This document shows positions 7,788-17,791 of a DNA stretch of 64,000 bases, piece after piece. The DNA comes from DAHVFK01 sp035310985. GTDB taxonomy: Bacteria; Pseudomonadota; Gammaproteobacteria; Burkholderiales; SG8-39. Made by a program: the position numbers and the translations under genes. The notes beneath the pieces are model-generated. The model was not told the DNA's origin. It saw only the letters and a list, made by a program, of their open reading frames with translations, and searched no databases. The stretch is taken from contig DATGDH010000058.1 of the NCBI GenBank assembly GCA_035310985.1, forward strand, positions 124,001 to 188,000. The letters run 5' to 3'. Each line of letters begins with the position of its first letter. The first letter of the stretch is position 1.

Positions 7788-8669
7788 CTAGCTCTTTCGC
7801 TCCGCGAGATAGCGCGCGAATTCGCGCCCGATCTCCGGGTGTCGCAGTCCGAACTCCACCGAAGCCTTGAGGTAGCCGAGCTTCGAGCCGCAATCGTAAC
7901 GCTTGCCGGGGAGTCGCATAGCCATCACCCGCTCCTCGGCGAGCAGCGCCGCGATCGCATCGGTGAGCTGCAGCTCGCCCCCGCGCCCGGGCCTGGCCTG
8001 CGCCAGCAGATCGAAGATGCGGGGCGTCAGGACGTAGCGCCCGACCACCGCCAGGCGCGAGGGCGCTTCCTCCGGCGCCGGCTTCTCCACGATCGCTCGC
8101 ACCCGGGAGACCTCCGCCTGCGCGTCCTCCACGCTCACGATGCCGTAGTTGCCGGTCTGCTCGCGCGCGACTTCGGCAACTCCGAGCAGGGAGCAAACCT
8201 CGCGCGCGAAGCGCTCGGCCATGTGCGCCGTCACCGGAGGTTCGGCATCCATCAGCTCGTCGGCGAGCAGGACCGCGAAGGGCTCCTTCCCCACCACCGG
8301 CTCTGCGCACAGTACGGCATGCCCCAGGCCGAGCGGCTCGGCCTGGCGGATGTAGATGCAGCGGCAGTTGTCCGGCAGCACGCCCTGCACCATGTCGAGC
8401 AGCTTGTGCTTGCCCTTCAGCTCCAGCTCGGTTTCCAGCTCGTAGGCCTTGTCGAAATGGTCTTCGATGGCGCGCTTGTTGCGTCCCGTGATGAAGATCA
8501 TTTCCGTGATTCCGGCCGCCGCCGCTTCCTCGACCGCATACTGAATGAGCGGCTTGTCGACGATCGGCAGCATCTCCTTGGGGCTCGCCTTGGTGACCGG
8601 CAGGAAGCGGCTGCCCAGTCCCGCGACGGGAAACACCGCCTTTCTGAGCTTGGTTTGCATGCGTGTCAT
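7788..8669 (-). CDS. galU: UTP-glucose-1-phosphate uridylyltransferase
   Basis: GalU makes UDP-glucose from UTP and glucose-1-phosphate for lipopolysaccharide, exopolysaccharide and trehalose synthesis. The 293-residue protein starts with the nucleotide-binding loop KAVFPVAGLGSRFLPVTKASPKEM's equivalent (residues 8-31), has the LADELMD metal-site region (about 135-141) and the C-terminal KRYDCGSKLGYLKA (about 255-268) typical of bacterial GalU. The ATG at 8669 overlaps the ligA stop as ATGA. It is the last gene of the smc-zipA-ligA-galU run, so it is probably translated from that operon's message. Confidence 0.96.
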   Translation of the reverse strand: MTRMQTKLRKAVFPVAGLGSRFLPVTKASPKEMLPIVDKPLIQYAVEEAAAAGITEMIFITGRNKRAIEDHFDKAYELETELELKGKHKLLDMVQGVLPDNCRCIYIRQAEPLGLGHAVLCAEPVVGKEPFAVLLADELMDAEPPVTAHMAERFAREVCSLLGVAEVAREQTGNYGIVSVEDAQAEVSRVRAIVEKPAPEEAPSRLAVVGRYVLTPRIFDLLAQARPGRGGELQLTDAIAALLAEERVMAMRLPGKRYDCGSKLGYLKASVEFGLRHPEIGREFARYLAERKS

Positions 8670-10678
8670 AGCCTCTTGATAAGGTCGACGAAGGCGTCCT
8701 CGTCCAGCACCGGCACGCCTAGCTCGCGCGCTTTGTCGAGCTTGCTGCCAGGGTCGCTGCCTGCCACGACAAAGGACGTCTTGCGCGACACGGACGATGC
8801 CACTTTATGTCCCTTCGCTTCAATGCGCTCGCGCGCCTCGTCGCGCGTCAGGCCCTGCAGCGTTCCGGTCAGCACGAAAGTCTTGACCTCATCCTCTGGC
8901 CGCGCGGGCGCTCCCGCGGACTCCTCCCAGCCGACGCCCGCGCGGCGCAGCTTGGCGATGACCTCGCGGTTGTGCGGCTCCTTGAAGAAGTCGTGGATCG
9001 AGCGCGCCACGACCGGGCCGACGTCGGGCGCTGCCTGCAGCGCCTCCTCGCCCGCGCGCATGAGGCGTTCCAGGCTGCCGAAGTGGCGTGCGAGATCGCG
9101 CGCGGTGCTCTCGCCGACGTTGCGCACCCCGAGCGCAAAGATGAAGCGCGCGAGCGTCGTGTCCTTGGCCTTCTCGATTGCTGCGACCAGGTTGGCCGCG
9201 GACTTCTCGCCCATGCGCTCGAGCTCGCCGAGGCGCGCGGCCGAGAGGCTGAAGACGTCCGCGGGGGTACGTACGATGTCCGCGTCCACCAGTTGGTCGA
9301 CCAGCTTCTCGCCCAATCCCTCGATGTCCATGGCGCGGCGGCTGGCGAAGTGCAGCAGCGCTTGCTTGCGCTGCGCGGGGCAGTATAGCCCCCCCGAGCA
9401 GCGCGCCACCGCCTCGTCCTCGCTCCTGACGACAGCAGATCCGCACACCGGGCACTTCTTCGGCATATGGAAAATGCGCGCGTTGGCCGGACGCCGCTCC
9501 GTACGCACCGACACCACTTCCGGGATGACGTCGCCCGCGCGCCGCACCACCACCGTGTCGCCAATGCGCACGTCCTTGCGCCGCAACTCGTCCTCGTTGT
9601 GCAGCGTCGCGTTGCTCACCGTCACGCCCCCGACCTGCACTGGCTTCAGGCGCGCCACCGGCGTGAGCGCGCCAGTACGCCCGACCTGGACCTCGATGTC
9701 GAGCACTTCGGTCGCTTGCTCTTCCGCGGGATACTTGTGCGCCAGCGCGAACCGCGGCGCGCGCGACACGAACCCGAGGCGTCGCTGCCAGTCCAGCCGG
9801 TTGACCTTGTACACGACGCCGTCGATGCCGTATGGCAGGCGCTCGCGTTTCTTGCCGATGCGCGCAAAATACTGCAGCAGGCCATCCACGCCCTGCACGA
9901 CGTCGCGTTCCGCCGTGACGCTGAAGCCGAGCTCGGCGAGGCGATCGAGCGTCTCGGCGTGCGTCAACCAGCGCGCGCCCGGGACTTCGCCGACCGCGTA
10001 GGCGAAAAAGTGGAGCGAGCGGCTCGCGGTGACGCGCGAATCGAGCTGCCGCAGACTGCCCGCCGCGGCATTGCGCGGGTTGGCGAACTCCCTGGCGCCG
10101 GCGCGGCGCTGGCGCTCGTTCAAGGCATCGAAATCGCGCTTGAACATCACCACCTCGCCGCGCACCTCCAGGTCCTTCGCGTCGGGCCCTTCCGGCAAGC
10201 GCAGCGGCAGCGAACGCACCGTGCGCAGATTCGGCGTCACGTCCTCGCCGGTCGATCCGTCGCCTCGCGTCGCACCCTGCGTGAACACGCCGTCGCGATA
10301 GCTCAGGCTGACCGCCAGGCCGTCGAATTTCGGCTCAGTGGCGTACTCGACCGTCTGCACATCCAGCCCTTCCCGCACGCGCCGGTCGAAGGCGCGTACC
10401 TCCTCGTCGTCGAACGCGTTGGCGAGGGACAGCATGGGTGTGCGGTGCCTGACCTCGGCGAACTCCTTGAGCGGCGGCGCCCCGACGCGCTGGGTCGGGG
10501 AGTCCGGGCCGGCGAGCTCGGGGTGCTCGCGCTCGAGCGCAACCAGTTCCTCGAACAGGCGGTCGTACTCCGCGTCGGTGATCTCAGGCTGGTCGAGAAC
10601 GTAATACAGGCGGTTATGGCGCTCGATCTCGTGGCGTAGGAGGGCCGCCCGATCGCGCGGCGATTTGCCGGCTGTCAT
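8666..10678 (-). CDS. ligA: NAD-dependent DNA ligase
   Basis: LigA seals nicks in duplex DNA using NAD and is the replicative ligase. The 670-residue protein has the Ia domain (YYVLDQPEITDAEYD), the adenylation site KFDG with its catalytic lysine (about residue 115), the OB fold, a four-Cys zinc finger (CPVCGSAV...CSGGLYC, about 405-430), helix-hairpin-helix repeats and a C-terminal BRCT domain (VLTGTLQGLTRDEA). The frame stays open upstream into zipA, but ATG 10678 (MTAGKSPRDRAALL) gives the usual length and follows the zipA stop by 13 bases. Its stop overlaps the galU start. Confidence 0.97.
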   Translation of the reverse strand: MTAGKSPRDRAALLRHEIERHNRLYYVLDQPEITDAEYDRLFEELVALEREHPELAGPDSPTQRVGAPPLKEFAEVRHRTPMLSLANAFDDEEVRAFDRRVREGLDVQTVEYATEPKFDGLAVSLSYRDGVFTQGATRGDGSTGEDVTPNLRTVRSLPLRLPEGPDAKDLEVRGEVVMFKRDFDALNERQRRAGAREFANPRNAAAGSLRQLDSRVTASRSLHFFAYAVGEVPGARWLTHAETLDRLAELGFSVTAERDVVQGVDGLLQYFARIGKKRERLPYGIDGVVYKVNRLDWQRRLGFVSRAPRFALAHKYPAEEQATEVLDIEVQVGRTGALTPVARLKPVQVGGVTVSNATLHNEDELRRKDVRIGDTVVVRRAGDVIPEVVSVRTERRPANARIFHMPKKCPVCGSAVVRSEDEAVARCSGGLYCPAQRKQALLHFASRRAMDIEGLGEKLVDQLVDADIVRTPADVFSLSAARLGELERMGEKSAANLVAAIEKAKDTTLARFIFALGVRNVGESTARDLARHFGSLERLMRAGEEALQAAPDVGPVVARSIHDFFKEPHNREVIAKLRRAGVGWEESAGAPARPEDEVKTFVLTGTLQGLTRDEARERIEAKGHKVASSVSRKTSFVVAGSDPGSKLDKARELGVPVLDEDAFVDLIKRL

Positions 10679-10691
10679 GCCGACGGTCAAC

Positions 10692-11708
10692 TCACGAGAA
10701 CAGACGGGCGGCCAGCGTCCCGCCAGGCGGCAGGCCGCGCTCTTCCAGCGCGCGGCGCACCGAGTCGAGCTGGCCGCCGATCGCCGCCAGCGCGCGCTCG
10801 TCGAGCGCCCGGCCGTTGTCGTCGACGAGCGATGCGCCGAGCGTGTCGGCGAGCTGGCGCGCGCAGCGCACCATCGAGTCGAAGGTCCTGCGCAGGTCGG
10901 CGACGTGCGGAACGTCGAGCGCCAGGCTGAGGCCGGCGGCGGCGCCTTCCTCCCCGCCGTGCTGCGCCAGCTCGTACAAAACGCCACCCCGGGCGTCGCG
11001 CAGCGCGCGTCGACCGTCGCTGCCCTGCGAGAAGCCGGCCGCGGAGGCCGCGGCGTCGACCTGCTGCGGCGCGAAGCCGCTGCCGCCGGGCGGGACGAGA
11101 TGGAACACGACCCGAATGTCCGCATCGGCGCAGAAGCGGTCCGTTTCGCGCGCGGACTCCAACGCCTGCTTCATCTCCGGCGCCTCGGCTGTCGCGCCGA
11201 GACGTGCGGCAACGTTCTCCACTTCGGAGCGAAACTCGATTAGCTCTGCCTCGCTCGTCACCCCGGCGCGCGACACCAGCTGCAGCGCCGCCCGATAGCG
11301 CTCGTAGCCGTCGCGTTCGCCCGGCGCGATCTTGTGCCACGCGGCGCCTTGCGCGCCGCGGGCCGCGAGCGCGCGCCATCCGAACCTGTGCTCGAGCCCC
11401 GCCCAGTGCTCAAGGAAGACGGCCCCCGGCACGGGCTGCCTGCAATGCAGCTCGATAATGTAGTCGAGGCGCGGGTCCGGTAATGCCTCGTGTTCGTCGA
11501 CGCCCTCGCGCTCGGACTTGCGGTGCACCGGCTCCAGCGTGGGTTCGCGCCGCTGCGAAGGATCGCCGAGCAGAGCGTCCGCATGCTCCGATCCGAAAGC
11601 CTGCTCGGCCCTGCGCCGCGCGGCGCGCTCCTGTACCTTGTTGTAGACGACGACGCCAGCCACGGCGAGCGCGCCCACCGCGAGCAGGCCGAGCTGGAAA
11701 TCCGTCAT
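10692..11708 (-). CDS. zipA: Cell division protein ZipA-like
   Basis: ZipA tethers FtsZ to the inner membrane at the division site. The 338-residue protein has one N-terminal membrane segment (about residues 4-22, FQLGLLAVGALAVAGVVVY), then a charged linker, then a C-terminal ZipA-type FtsZ-binding domain. The domain's end shows SLALDVPHVADLRRTFDSM and ARQLADTLGASLVDD. It lies between smc and ligA, where betaproteobacterial zipA is usually found, 13 bases after smc. Sequence conservation in this family is weak, but position and topology support the call. Confidence 0.88.
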   Translation of the reverse strand: MTDFQLGLLAVGALAVAGVVVYNKVQERAARRRAEQAFGSEHADALLGDPSQRREPTLEPVHRKSEREGVDEHEALPDPRLDYIIELHCRQPVPGAVFLEHWAGLEHRFGWRALAARGAQGAAWHKIAPGERDGYERYRAALQLVSRAGVTSEAELIEFRSEVENVAARLGATAEAPEMKQALESARETDRFCADADIRVVFHLVPPGGSGFAPQQVDAAASAAGFSQGSDGRRALRDARGGVLYELAQHGGEEGAAAGLSLALDVPHVADLRRTFDSMVRCARQLADTLGASLVDDNGRALDERALAAIGGQLDSVRRALEERGLPPGGTLAARLFS

Positions 11709-11721
11709 GGCGTGCGCGCGC

Positions 11722-14700
11722 TCAGGCTGCCAGCTCCTCCCGGATGCGCAGCGCCTCGTCGATGTCCACTGCCACGACGCGCGAGACGCCCGATTCGGGC
11801 ATCGTCACGCCGATCAGCTGCTCGGCCAGCTCCATCGTCAGCTTGTTGTGGCTGATGAACAGGAACTGCGTCTGCGCGGCCATCTTGCGCACCAGGTCGC
11901 AGAAACGAACCGTATTGCTGTCGTCGAGCGGCGCATCGACCTCGTCGAGCAGGCAAAACGGCGCGGGGTTCAGCTGGAACATCGAGAACACCAGGGCAAT
12001 CGCCGTGAGCGCCTTCTCCCCGCCGCTCAGCAGGTGAATCGAGCTGTTGCGCTTGCCGGGCGGCTGCGCCATCACCTGGACGCCAGCGTCCAGGATCTCC
12101 TCGCCCGTCATGATGAGCCTCGCCTCGCCGCCGCCGAACAGCGCCGGGAACAACGAGCCGAAATGCCGATTGACGCTGTCGAAGGTTTCGCGCAGCAGCT
12201 CGCGCGTTTCGCGGTCGATGCGCCGGATCGCATCCTCCAGGGTTGCGACGGCTTCCTCGAGGTCGCCCGCCTGCGAATCGAGGAAGCGCTTGCGCTCCGT
12301 GCTGCTGCGCAGCTCTTCGAGCGCGGCGAGGTTCACCGCCCCCAGCTCGGCGATCGCCTGCGTCAGCCGCGTGATCTCCCCCTGCAGCGTCGAGGGACGC
12401 GGCGCGCGCTCCGCCTCCGCCGCGAGGCGTGCTTCATCCGCGTCGGCCGCAAGCAGCTGCTCGGCGAACTGGGCGTGGTTAATCTGCGCCGCCTGCTCCT
12501 TCAAACGCAGCTCGCCGACGCGCTCGCGCAGGGGGGTGATGCGACTCTCCGCCTGCAGGCGATCCTCCTCCAGGCCGCGCAGCGCGGCGGCGGCTTCCTC
12601 GACGATGTTGCGCGCTTCGGCGAGCCGCGACTCGCAGGCGATGCGCGCCTCGACGGCAGCATCCAGCATCGCGCGCACCTGTGGGATGGGATCCTGGGCG
12701 AGCTCCCCTGTGAGCCGCCCGATCTCAGCTTCGGCGCGCTCGATCTGCTGGTCGATGACGCGCACCGAGCCGTCGATCTCGGTAATCTTCGACGCGCACT
12801 CGCGTTCGCCGAACAGCGCGTCTTGGGCGCCGCGTTCGGCCTGCTGTGTCGCGAGCCGCTGCCCGGCGAGCGCCGTCTCGGCCGCCAGGTGCGCGGCCTT
12901 GACCGACTCCAGGTCGCTGCGCGCGGCCGCGATTTCCTGCGCAACGCGCTCGACCGCCGTCCTGCTCGCGAGCAGGCGCTCGGCGTCGCGCGCCGCTTCG
13001 CGTGCGATCTCGTCCATTTCGCTGCCGATCTGCGTGCTGCGTTCCCGGACGCGCTCTTGCGCCTGGCCGAGCTTGAGCAGCTCGATCTGCGCGTCATGGC
13101 GCTCGCGCTCCAGGCGCGCGATCTCCTCGCGCGCCAGTTCGAGCGCCTGCTGGCGCTCGGCGAGCGCAGCTTCCTCGGATTCGAGCGCAGCGCGCGCGGC
13201 GGCGAGCCGTGCCTCGAGCTCCGGATAGCGCGCCTCGAGCGCTTCGATCTCGGCCTGCCTCGCGAGCAGCCCGGCGTCGGCGGGATCGGGGGCGTGAAAG
13301 CTGACCGTATGGTGCGTGAACTGGTGGCCCGCGCGATTGACGAACACCGCCTCCGCCGGCACGCGGCCGCGCGCCGCGTCGTCGGGATCGACCTCGATCG
13401 CGTACACGCCGGCGAACCAGTCCTCCACCGCCCCCCCGACGAGCGGGTCGGTCGCGTGCACTTTCGAGGCGAGCGTCGCATGGCCCTCCAGCCGGGACGC
13501 AGCCGCTCCATCGCCGCGCAGGTACAGGCTCGCCTTGACCGGCGGCTGGTCCGCCGCGATGCGCCCCATCTGGCCGGCGTCCGTGAGCTCGATCGCGTGC
13601 AGGCGCTCCCGCAGCACGGCCTCGACCGCCGTCTCCCATCCCTGCTCGATGCGCAGCTTTTGCCACAGGCGCGGCAGGGCCGTGAGCCCGTGGCGCTCGA
13701 GCCAGCCGTGCAGCGGCGCGTTGTCCTCCGCCGCCGCCTGGATCTGGCGCAGCGTGGCGAGCTGCGCCTCGGTTGCGGTCGCCCCGCGCATGGCGTCGGC
13801 CACGTGCGCCGCCGCGGCAGCCTGCCGCTCTTCCTGCACGGCGCATTCGCCCTGCAGCGACTCGAGCCCCGCCTGCGCCTCGCGGATCGCGGCGTCCAGG
13901 GCGGCATGCCGCTGCTCGAGCCCGCCAAGCGCGGCCGCGTCGGGCTGCGCGAGCGCGCCGAGCTCGGCCTGCAGGCGCTCGCGTCGCTGCCCGAGCGCGC
14001 GCACGCTGCCGTCCAGGTGCGCGAGGTTGCTCTGCTCGAGCTGCAGCCGGCCGTCGGCCTGCATGACCGCGCCGCGCGCTTCGTTGAGCCGCTCCTGCGC
14101 CGCGCGAAAGGCCTGCTCAGCCTCGGGCAGCTTAGCGTTTTCCTGCGCGAGGCGCTCATGCGTCTCCGCGACGCGCTGCTTTGCGCCCGTTGCGCGCGCG
14201 ACCCACATGTGCAGCGCCTGCGTGAGCTGCGAGCGCTGTTCGCGCCACGAGCCGAGCTGCGTCTGGCGCTCGGTGTGCTGGCTCTCCAGGCGCTGGCGGC
14301 TCTCCTCCGCGTGACGCAGCTCCGATTCGTGCCGCGCCACTTCGGCATTCGCCGCGTACAGCGCGGCCTGTGCGCCGTTCATGGCGTCGCCCGCCTGGTA
14401 ATGCGCGCTGCGCGCGGCCTCGAGCCGCGCCTCCACCTCCCTCAGGCGCGCGGTCTCAGCCTCCAGCTCGTTGCCCGTACGCACCACCTCCTGCGCATGG
14501 CGCTCGCGCTCCGCGGCGGCGTCGCGCCGCCGCAGGTACCAGAGCAAGTGCTGTTTGAGCTGCAGTTCCGACTGGTATTCGTTGTAGCGCCCGGCCACCT
14601 CGGCCTGCGCCTGCAGCTTCTCGATCTGCGCGCCGAGCTCGAGGCGGATATCGGTCACCCGCGCGAGGTTCTCGCGCGTATCCGAGAGGCGGCTTTCGGT

Positions 14701-15237
14701 CTCGCGGCGGCGCTCCTTGTACTTCGAGACGCCCGCGGCCTCCTCGAGGAATACGCGCAGGTCCTCGGGCCTGGCCTCGATCACGCGCGAGATCATCCCC
14801 TGCTCGATGATGGCGTAGGCGCGCGGACCCAGGCCCGTGCCGAGGAACATGTCGGTGATGTCGCGCCGCCTGACGTGCACATTGTTGACGAAGTACGACG
14901 ATTCGCCGTCACGCTGCAGGACGCGCCGCACTGAGATCTCCGCGTACTGCGACCACTGCCCCACCGCACGTCCCTGCGAGTTGTCGAAGATCAGCTCGAC
15001 GCTCGCGCGCGCGAGCGGTGTGCGGTTCACCGAGCCGTTGAATATCACGTCCTGCATCGAATCGCCGCGCAGCACCGAGGCGCGCGTCTCGCCGAGCACC
15101 CAGCGCACCGCATCGATGACGTTGGACTTGCCGCAGCCGTTGGGGCCGACGATGCCGACCAGCTGACCGGGGACCTGAATCGAGGTTGGATCGACGAACG
15201 ACTTGAACCCGGAGAGCTTGATCTGCGTGAGGCGCAC
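11722..15237 (-). CDS. smc: Chromosome segregation protein SMC
   Basis: Smc is the ATPase of the Smc-ScpAB condensin that compacts and segregates chromosomes. The 1171-residue chain begins with a Walker A GPNGCGKSN (about 32-40), then a long coiled coil, a hinge around residues 500-660, a second coiled coil, and the C-terminal half-ATPase. The latter has the signature LLSGGEKAL and the Walker B FCLLDEVDAPLDD. The start is GTG 15237 (MRLTQIKLSGFKSF), matching the family N-terminus. Both partner genes, scpA and scpB, lie some 21 kb away in this window. It heads smc-zipA-ligA-galU and diverges from queF across 128 bases. Confidence 0.97.
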   Translation of the reverse strand: MRLTQIKLSGFKSFVDPTSIQVPGQLVGIVGPNGCGKSNVIDAVRWVLGETRASVLRGDSMQDVIFNGSVNRTPLARASVELIFDNSQGRAVGQWSQYAEISVRRVLQRDGESSYFVNNVHVRRRDITDMFLGTGLGPRAYAIIEQGMISRVIEARPEDLRVFLEEAAGVSKYKERRRETESRLSDTRENLARVTDIRLELGAQIEKLQAQAEVAGRYNEYQSELQLKQHLLWYLRRRDAAAERERHAQEVVRTGNELEAETARLREVEARLEAARSAHYQAGDAMNGAQAALYAANAEVARHESELRHAEESRQRLESQHTERQTQLGSWREQRSQLTQALHMWVARATGAKQRVAETHERLAQENAKLPEAEQAFRAAQERLNEARGAVMQADGRLQLEQSNLAHLDGSVRALGQRRERLQAELGALAQPDAAALGGLEQRHAALDAAIREAQAGLESLQGECAVQEERQAAAAAHVADAMRGATATEAQLATLRQIQAAAEDNAPLHGWLERHGLTALPRLWQKLRIEQGWETAVEAVLRERLHAIELTDAGQMGRIAADQPPVKASLYLRGDGAAASRLEGHATLASKVHATDPLVGGAVEDWFAGVYAIEVDPDDAARGRVPAEAVFVNRAGHQFTHHTVSFHAPDPADAGLLARQAEIEALEARYPELEARLAAARAALESEEAALAERQQALELAREEIARLERERHDAQIELLKLGQAQERVRERSTQIGSEMDEIAREAARDAERLLASRTAVERVAQEIAAARSDLESVKAAHLAAETALAGQRLATQQAERGAQDALFGERECASKITEIDGSVRVIDQQIERAEAEIGRLTGELAQDPIPQVRAMLDAAVEARIACESRLAEARNIVEEAAAALRGLEEDRLQAESRITPLRERVGELRLKEQAAQINHAQFAEQLLAADADEARLAAEAERAPRPSTLQGEITRLTQAIAELGAVNLAALEELRSSTERKRFLDSQAGDLEEAVATLEDAIRRIDRETRELLRETFDSVNRHFGSLFPALFGGGEARLIMTGEEILDAGVQVMAQPPGKRNSSIHLLSGGEKALTAIALVFSMFQLNPAPFCLLDEVDAPLDDSNTVRFCDLVRKMAAQTQFLFISHNKLTMELAEQLIGVTMPESGVSRVVAVDIDEALRIREELAA

Positions 15238-15365
15238 GGACTTGTTGTCTGAGTCGAGAACCGAATCGAAAAAATCTGCCCGCGTCGAGAGGAAACGAGC
15301 CCGGAAAAATCGCGCGCTATGATACCATCTCCGCGCGTTTTTCCCGCTCAGCGCGCGCCTTCGAG

Positions 15366-15737
15366 ATGCCTTCCCGTCCGAGCAAACGTCTGCAGACGTT
15401 TCCCAATCCGTCGCCTGGGCGCGACTACAGCATCCAGATGCAGATACCGGAGTTCACCTGCCTGTGTCCGATGACCGGGCAGCCCGATTTCGCGACGCTC
15501 GAGCTGGAGTACGTGCCCGACCGGCTGTGCGTGGAACTGAAATCGCTCAAGCTCTACGTGTGGTCGTACCGCGACGAGGGTGCGTTTCACGAGGCGGTGA
15601 CCAACCGCATCCTGGACGACCTGGTGCGCACGCTGCGCCCGCGCTACGCTCGGCTCGCCGCGCGCTTCAACGTGCGCGGCGGCATCTTCACGACGGTGGT
15701 GGCGGAGCACCGCAAGCGCGGCTGGAAGCGGCGATGA
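15366..15737 (+). CDS. queF: NADPH-dependent 7-cyano-7-deazaguanine reductase (unimodular QueF)
   Basis: QueF reduces preQ0 to preQ1 in queuosine biosynthesis. The 123-residue protein is the short, single-domain form. The catalytic cysteine is Cys34 in FTCLCPMTGQPDF, with the conserved Asp at 41, and the QueF motif ELKSLKLYVWSYRDEGAFHE begins near residue 57. No preQ1 riboswitch could be recognised in the 128-base region shared with divergent smc. The stop overlaps the dapC start (ATGA), which couples it to the lysine-pathway genes although the functions are unrelated. Confidence 0.93.
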   Translation: MPSRPSKRLQTFPNPSPGRDYSIQMQIPEFTCLCPMTGQPDFATLELEYVPDRLCVELKSLKLYVWSYRDEGAFHEAVTNRILDDLVRTLRPRYARLAARFNVRGGIFTTVVAEHRKRGWKRR

Positions 15738-16927
15738 ATCCGCGTCTCGGGGTGCTGCAGCCCTACCCCTTCGAGAAGCTGCGCGCCCTGATGCAAGGCG
15801 TCGCGCCGAACGAGCGGCTGCGCCCGATCAACCTTTCCATCGGCGAGCCCAAGCACGCCACTCCGGAGCTGGTGCGCCGCGCGCTGGCGGATGCGCTCGA
15901 AGGCCTGTCGGTCTACCCGGCCACTGCGGGCACGCTCGAGCTGCGCGCGGCGATCGCCGGCTGGCTCGCGCGGCGCTACGGCCTGCCGGCGCTCGACCCT
16001 GCCACGCAGGTGCTGCCGGTCAACGGCTCGCGCGAAGCGCTGTTCGCCTTCGCCCAGGCGATCATCGATCCGGACCGTCCGGGGGCCAAGGTCGCGTGCC
16101 CCAATCCGTTCTACCAGATCTACGAGGGCGCCGCGCTGCTGGCGGGCGCCAACCCGGTGTACCTGAACGCGACGGAGCAAAGCGGGTTCAGGATGCGCTT
16201 CGACGCGCTGCCCGAGAGCACGTGGCGCGACGTGCAGCTCGTGTACGCCTGCTCGCCGGCGAACCCGAGCGGCAGCGTGATGCGCCTGGAGGACTGGCGC
16301 ACGCTGTTTGCGCTCGCCGACCGCCATGGTTTCGTGATCGCTTCCGACGAGTGCTACTCCGAGCTGTACTTCGACGAGGCGCATCCGCCGCTCGGCGGGC
16401 TGCAGGCCGCCCGGCAACTCGGGCGCAACGACTTCGCGCGCCTGGTCGTGTTCTCGAGCCTGTCCAAGCGCTCCAACGTCCCCGGCATGCGCTCGGGCCT
16501 CGTGGCCGGCGACGCCGCGCTGCTGAAGAGCTTCCTGCTGTACCGCACCTATCACGGATCGGCGATGAGCCTGCCGGTGCAGCGCGCGTCGATCGCCGCC
16601 TGGAACGACGAGCAGCACGTGCGCGAGAACCGTCGCCTGTACGCGGAGAAGTTCGCAGCGGCGCTTGCCGAACTGCGCCCGCCGCTGGCGGCGTACCGGC
16701 CGGAAGGAGGCTTCTACCTGTGGCTGCGCACGCCGATCGACGATTGCGAGTTCGCCCGCCGTCTGCAGCATGAATATAATGTGCTCGTCCTGCCGGGAAG
16801 TTATCTCGCCCGCACCGCACGGGGTGAGAACCCCGGCAAAGACCGGGTGCGCATCGCGCTGGTCGCTCCCCTCGCCGAGTGCATAGAAGCGATCGCACGC
16901 ATAAACAGCTTCGCCCGCACGCTCTGA
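15734..16927 (+). CDS. dapC: Succinyldiaminopimelate aminotransferase
   Basis: DapC is the PLP aminotransferase that converts N-succinyl-2-amino-6-ketopimelate to N-succinyl-diaminopimelate. The 397-residue protein shows fold-type I features: INLSIGEPKHATPE near the N-terminus, YPATAGTLELR, CSPANPSGS, and the PLP lysine in SSLSKRSNVPGMRSG (about residue 240). It is followed by dapD and, two genes on, dapE, which supports DapC over other class I/II aminotransferases. The start ATG 15734 overlaps the queF stop. The open frame extends upstream through queF but that part is not coding. Confidence 0.92.
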   Translation: MNPRLGVLQPYPFEKLRALMQGVAPNERLRPINLSIGEPKHATPELVRRALADALEGLSVYPATAGTLELRAAIAGWLARRYGLPALDPATQVLPVNGSREALFAFAQAIIDPDRPGAKVACPNPFYQIYEGAALLAGANPVYLNATEQSGFRMRFDALPESTWRDVQLVYACSPANPSGSVMRLEDWRTLFALADRHGFVIASDECYSELYFDEAHPPLGGLQAARQLGRNDFARLVVFSSLSKRSNVPGMRSGLVAGDAALLKSFLLYRTYHGSAMSLPVQRASIAAWNDEQHVRENRRLYAEKFAAALAELRPPLAAYRPEGGFYLWLRTPIDDCEFARRLQHEYNVLVLPGSYLARTARGENPGKDRVRIALVAPLAECIEAIARINSFARTL

Positions 16928-16934
16928 GGACGAA

Positions 16935-17756
<822 letters not shown>

Positions 17757-17791
17757 AGTCCTGCGTTGATGCGTGCCTAGGGGGGATAGCC

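Noticed and set aside
11707..14934. Long open frame on the plus strand opposite smc
   Set aside because: It is the antisense shadow of a GC-rich coiled-coil gene; its product is low-complexity Arg/Leu/Ala-rich with no family pattern, while smc is complete on the minus strand.
15238..15365. preQ1 riboswitch before queF
   Set aside because: No recognisable preQ1 aptamer; the gap is GC-rich with only a weak -10-like TATGAT (15318-15323) lacking a good -35.
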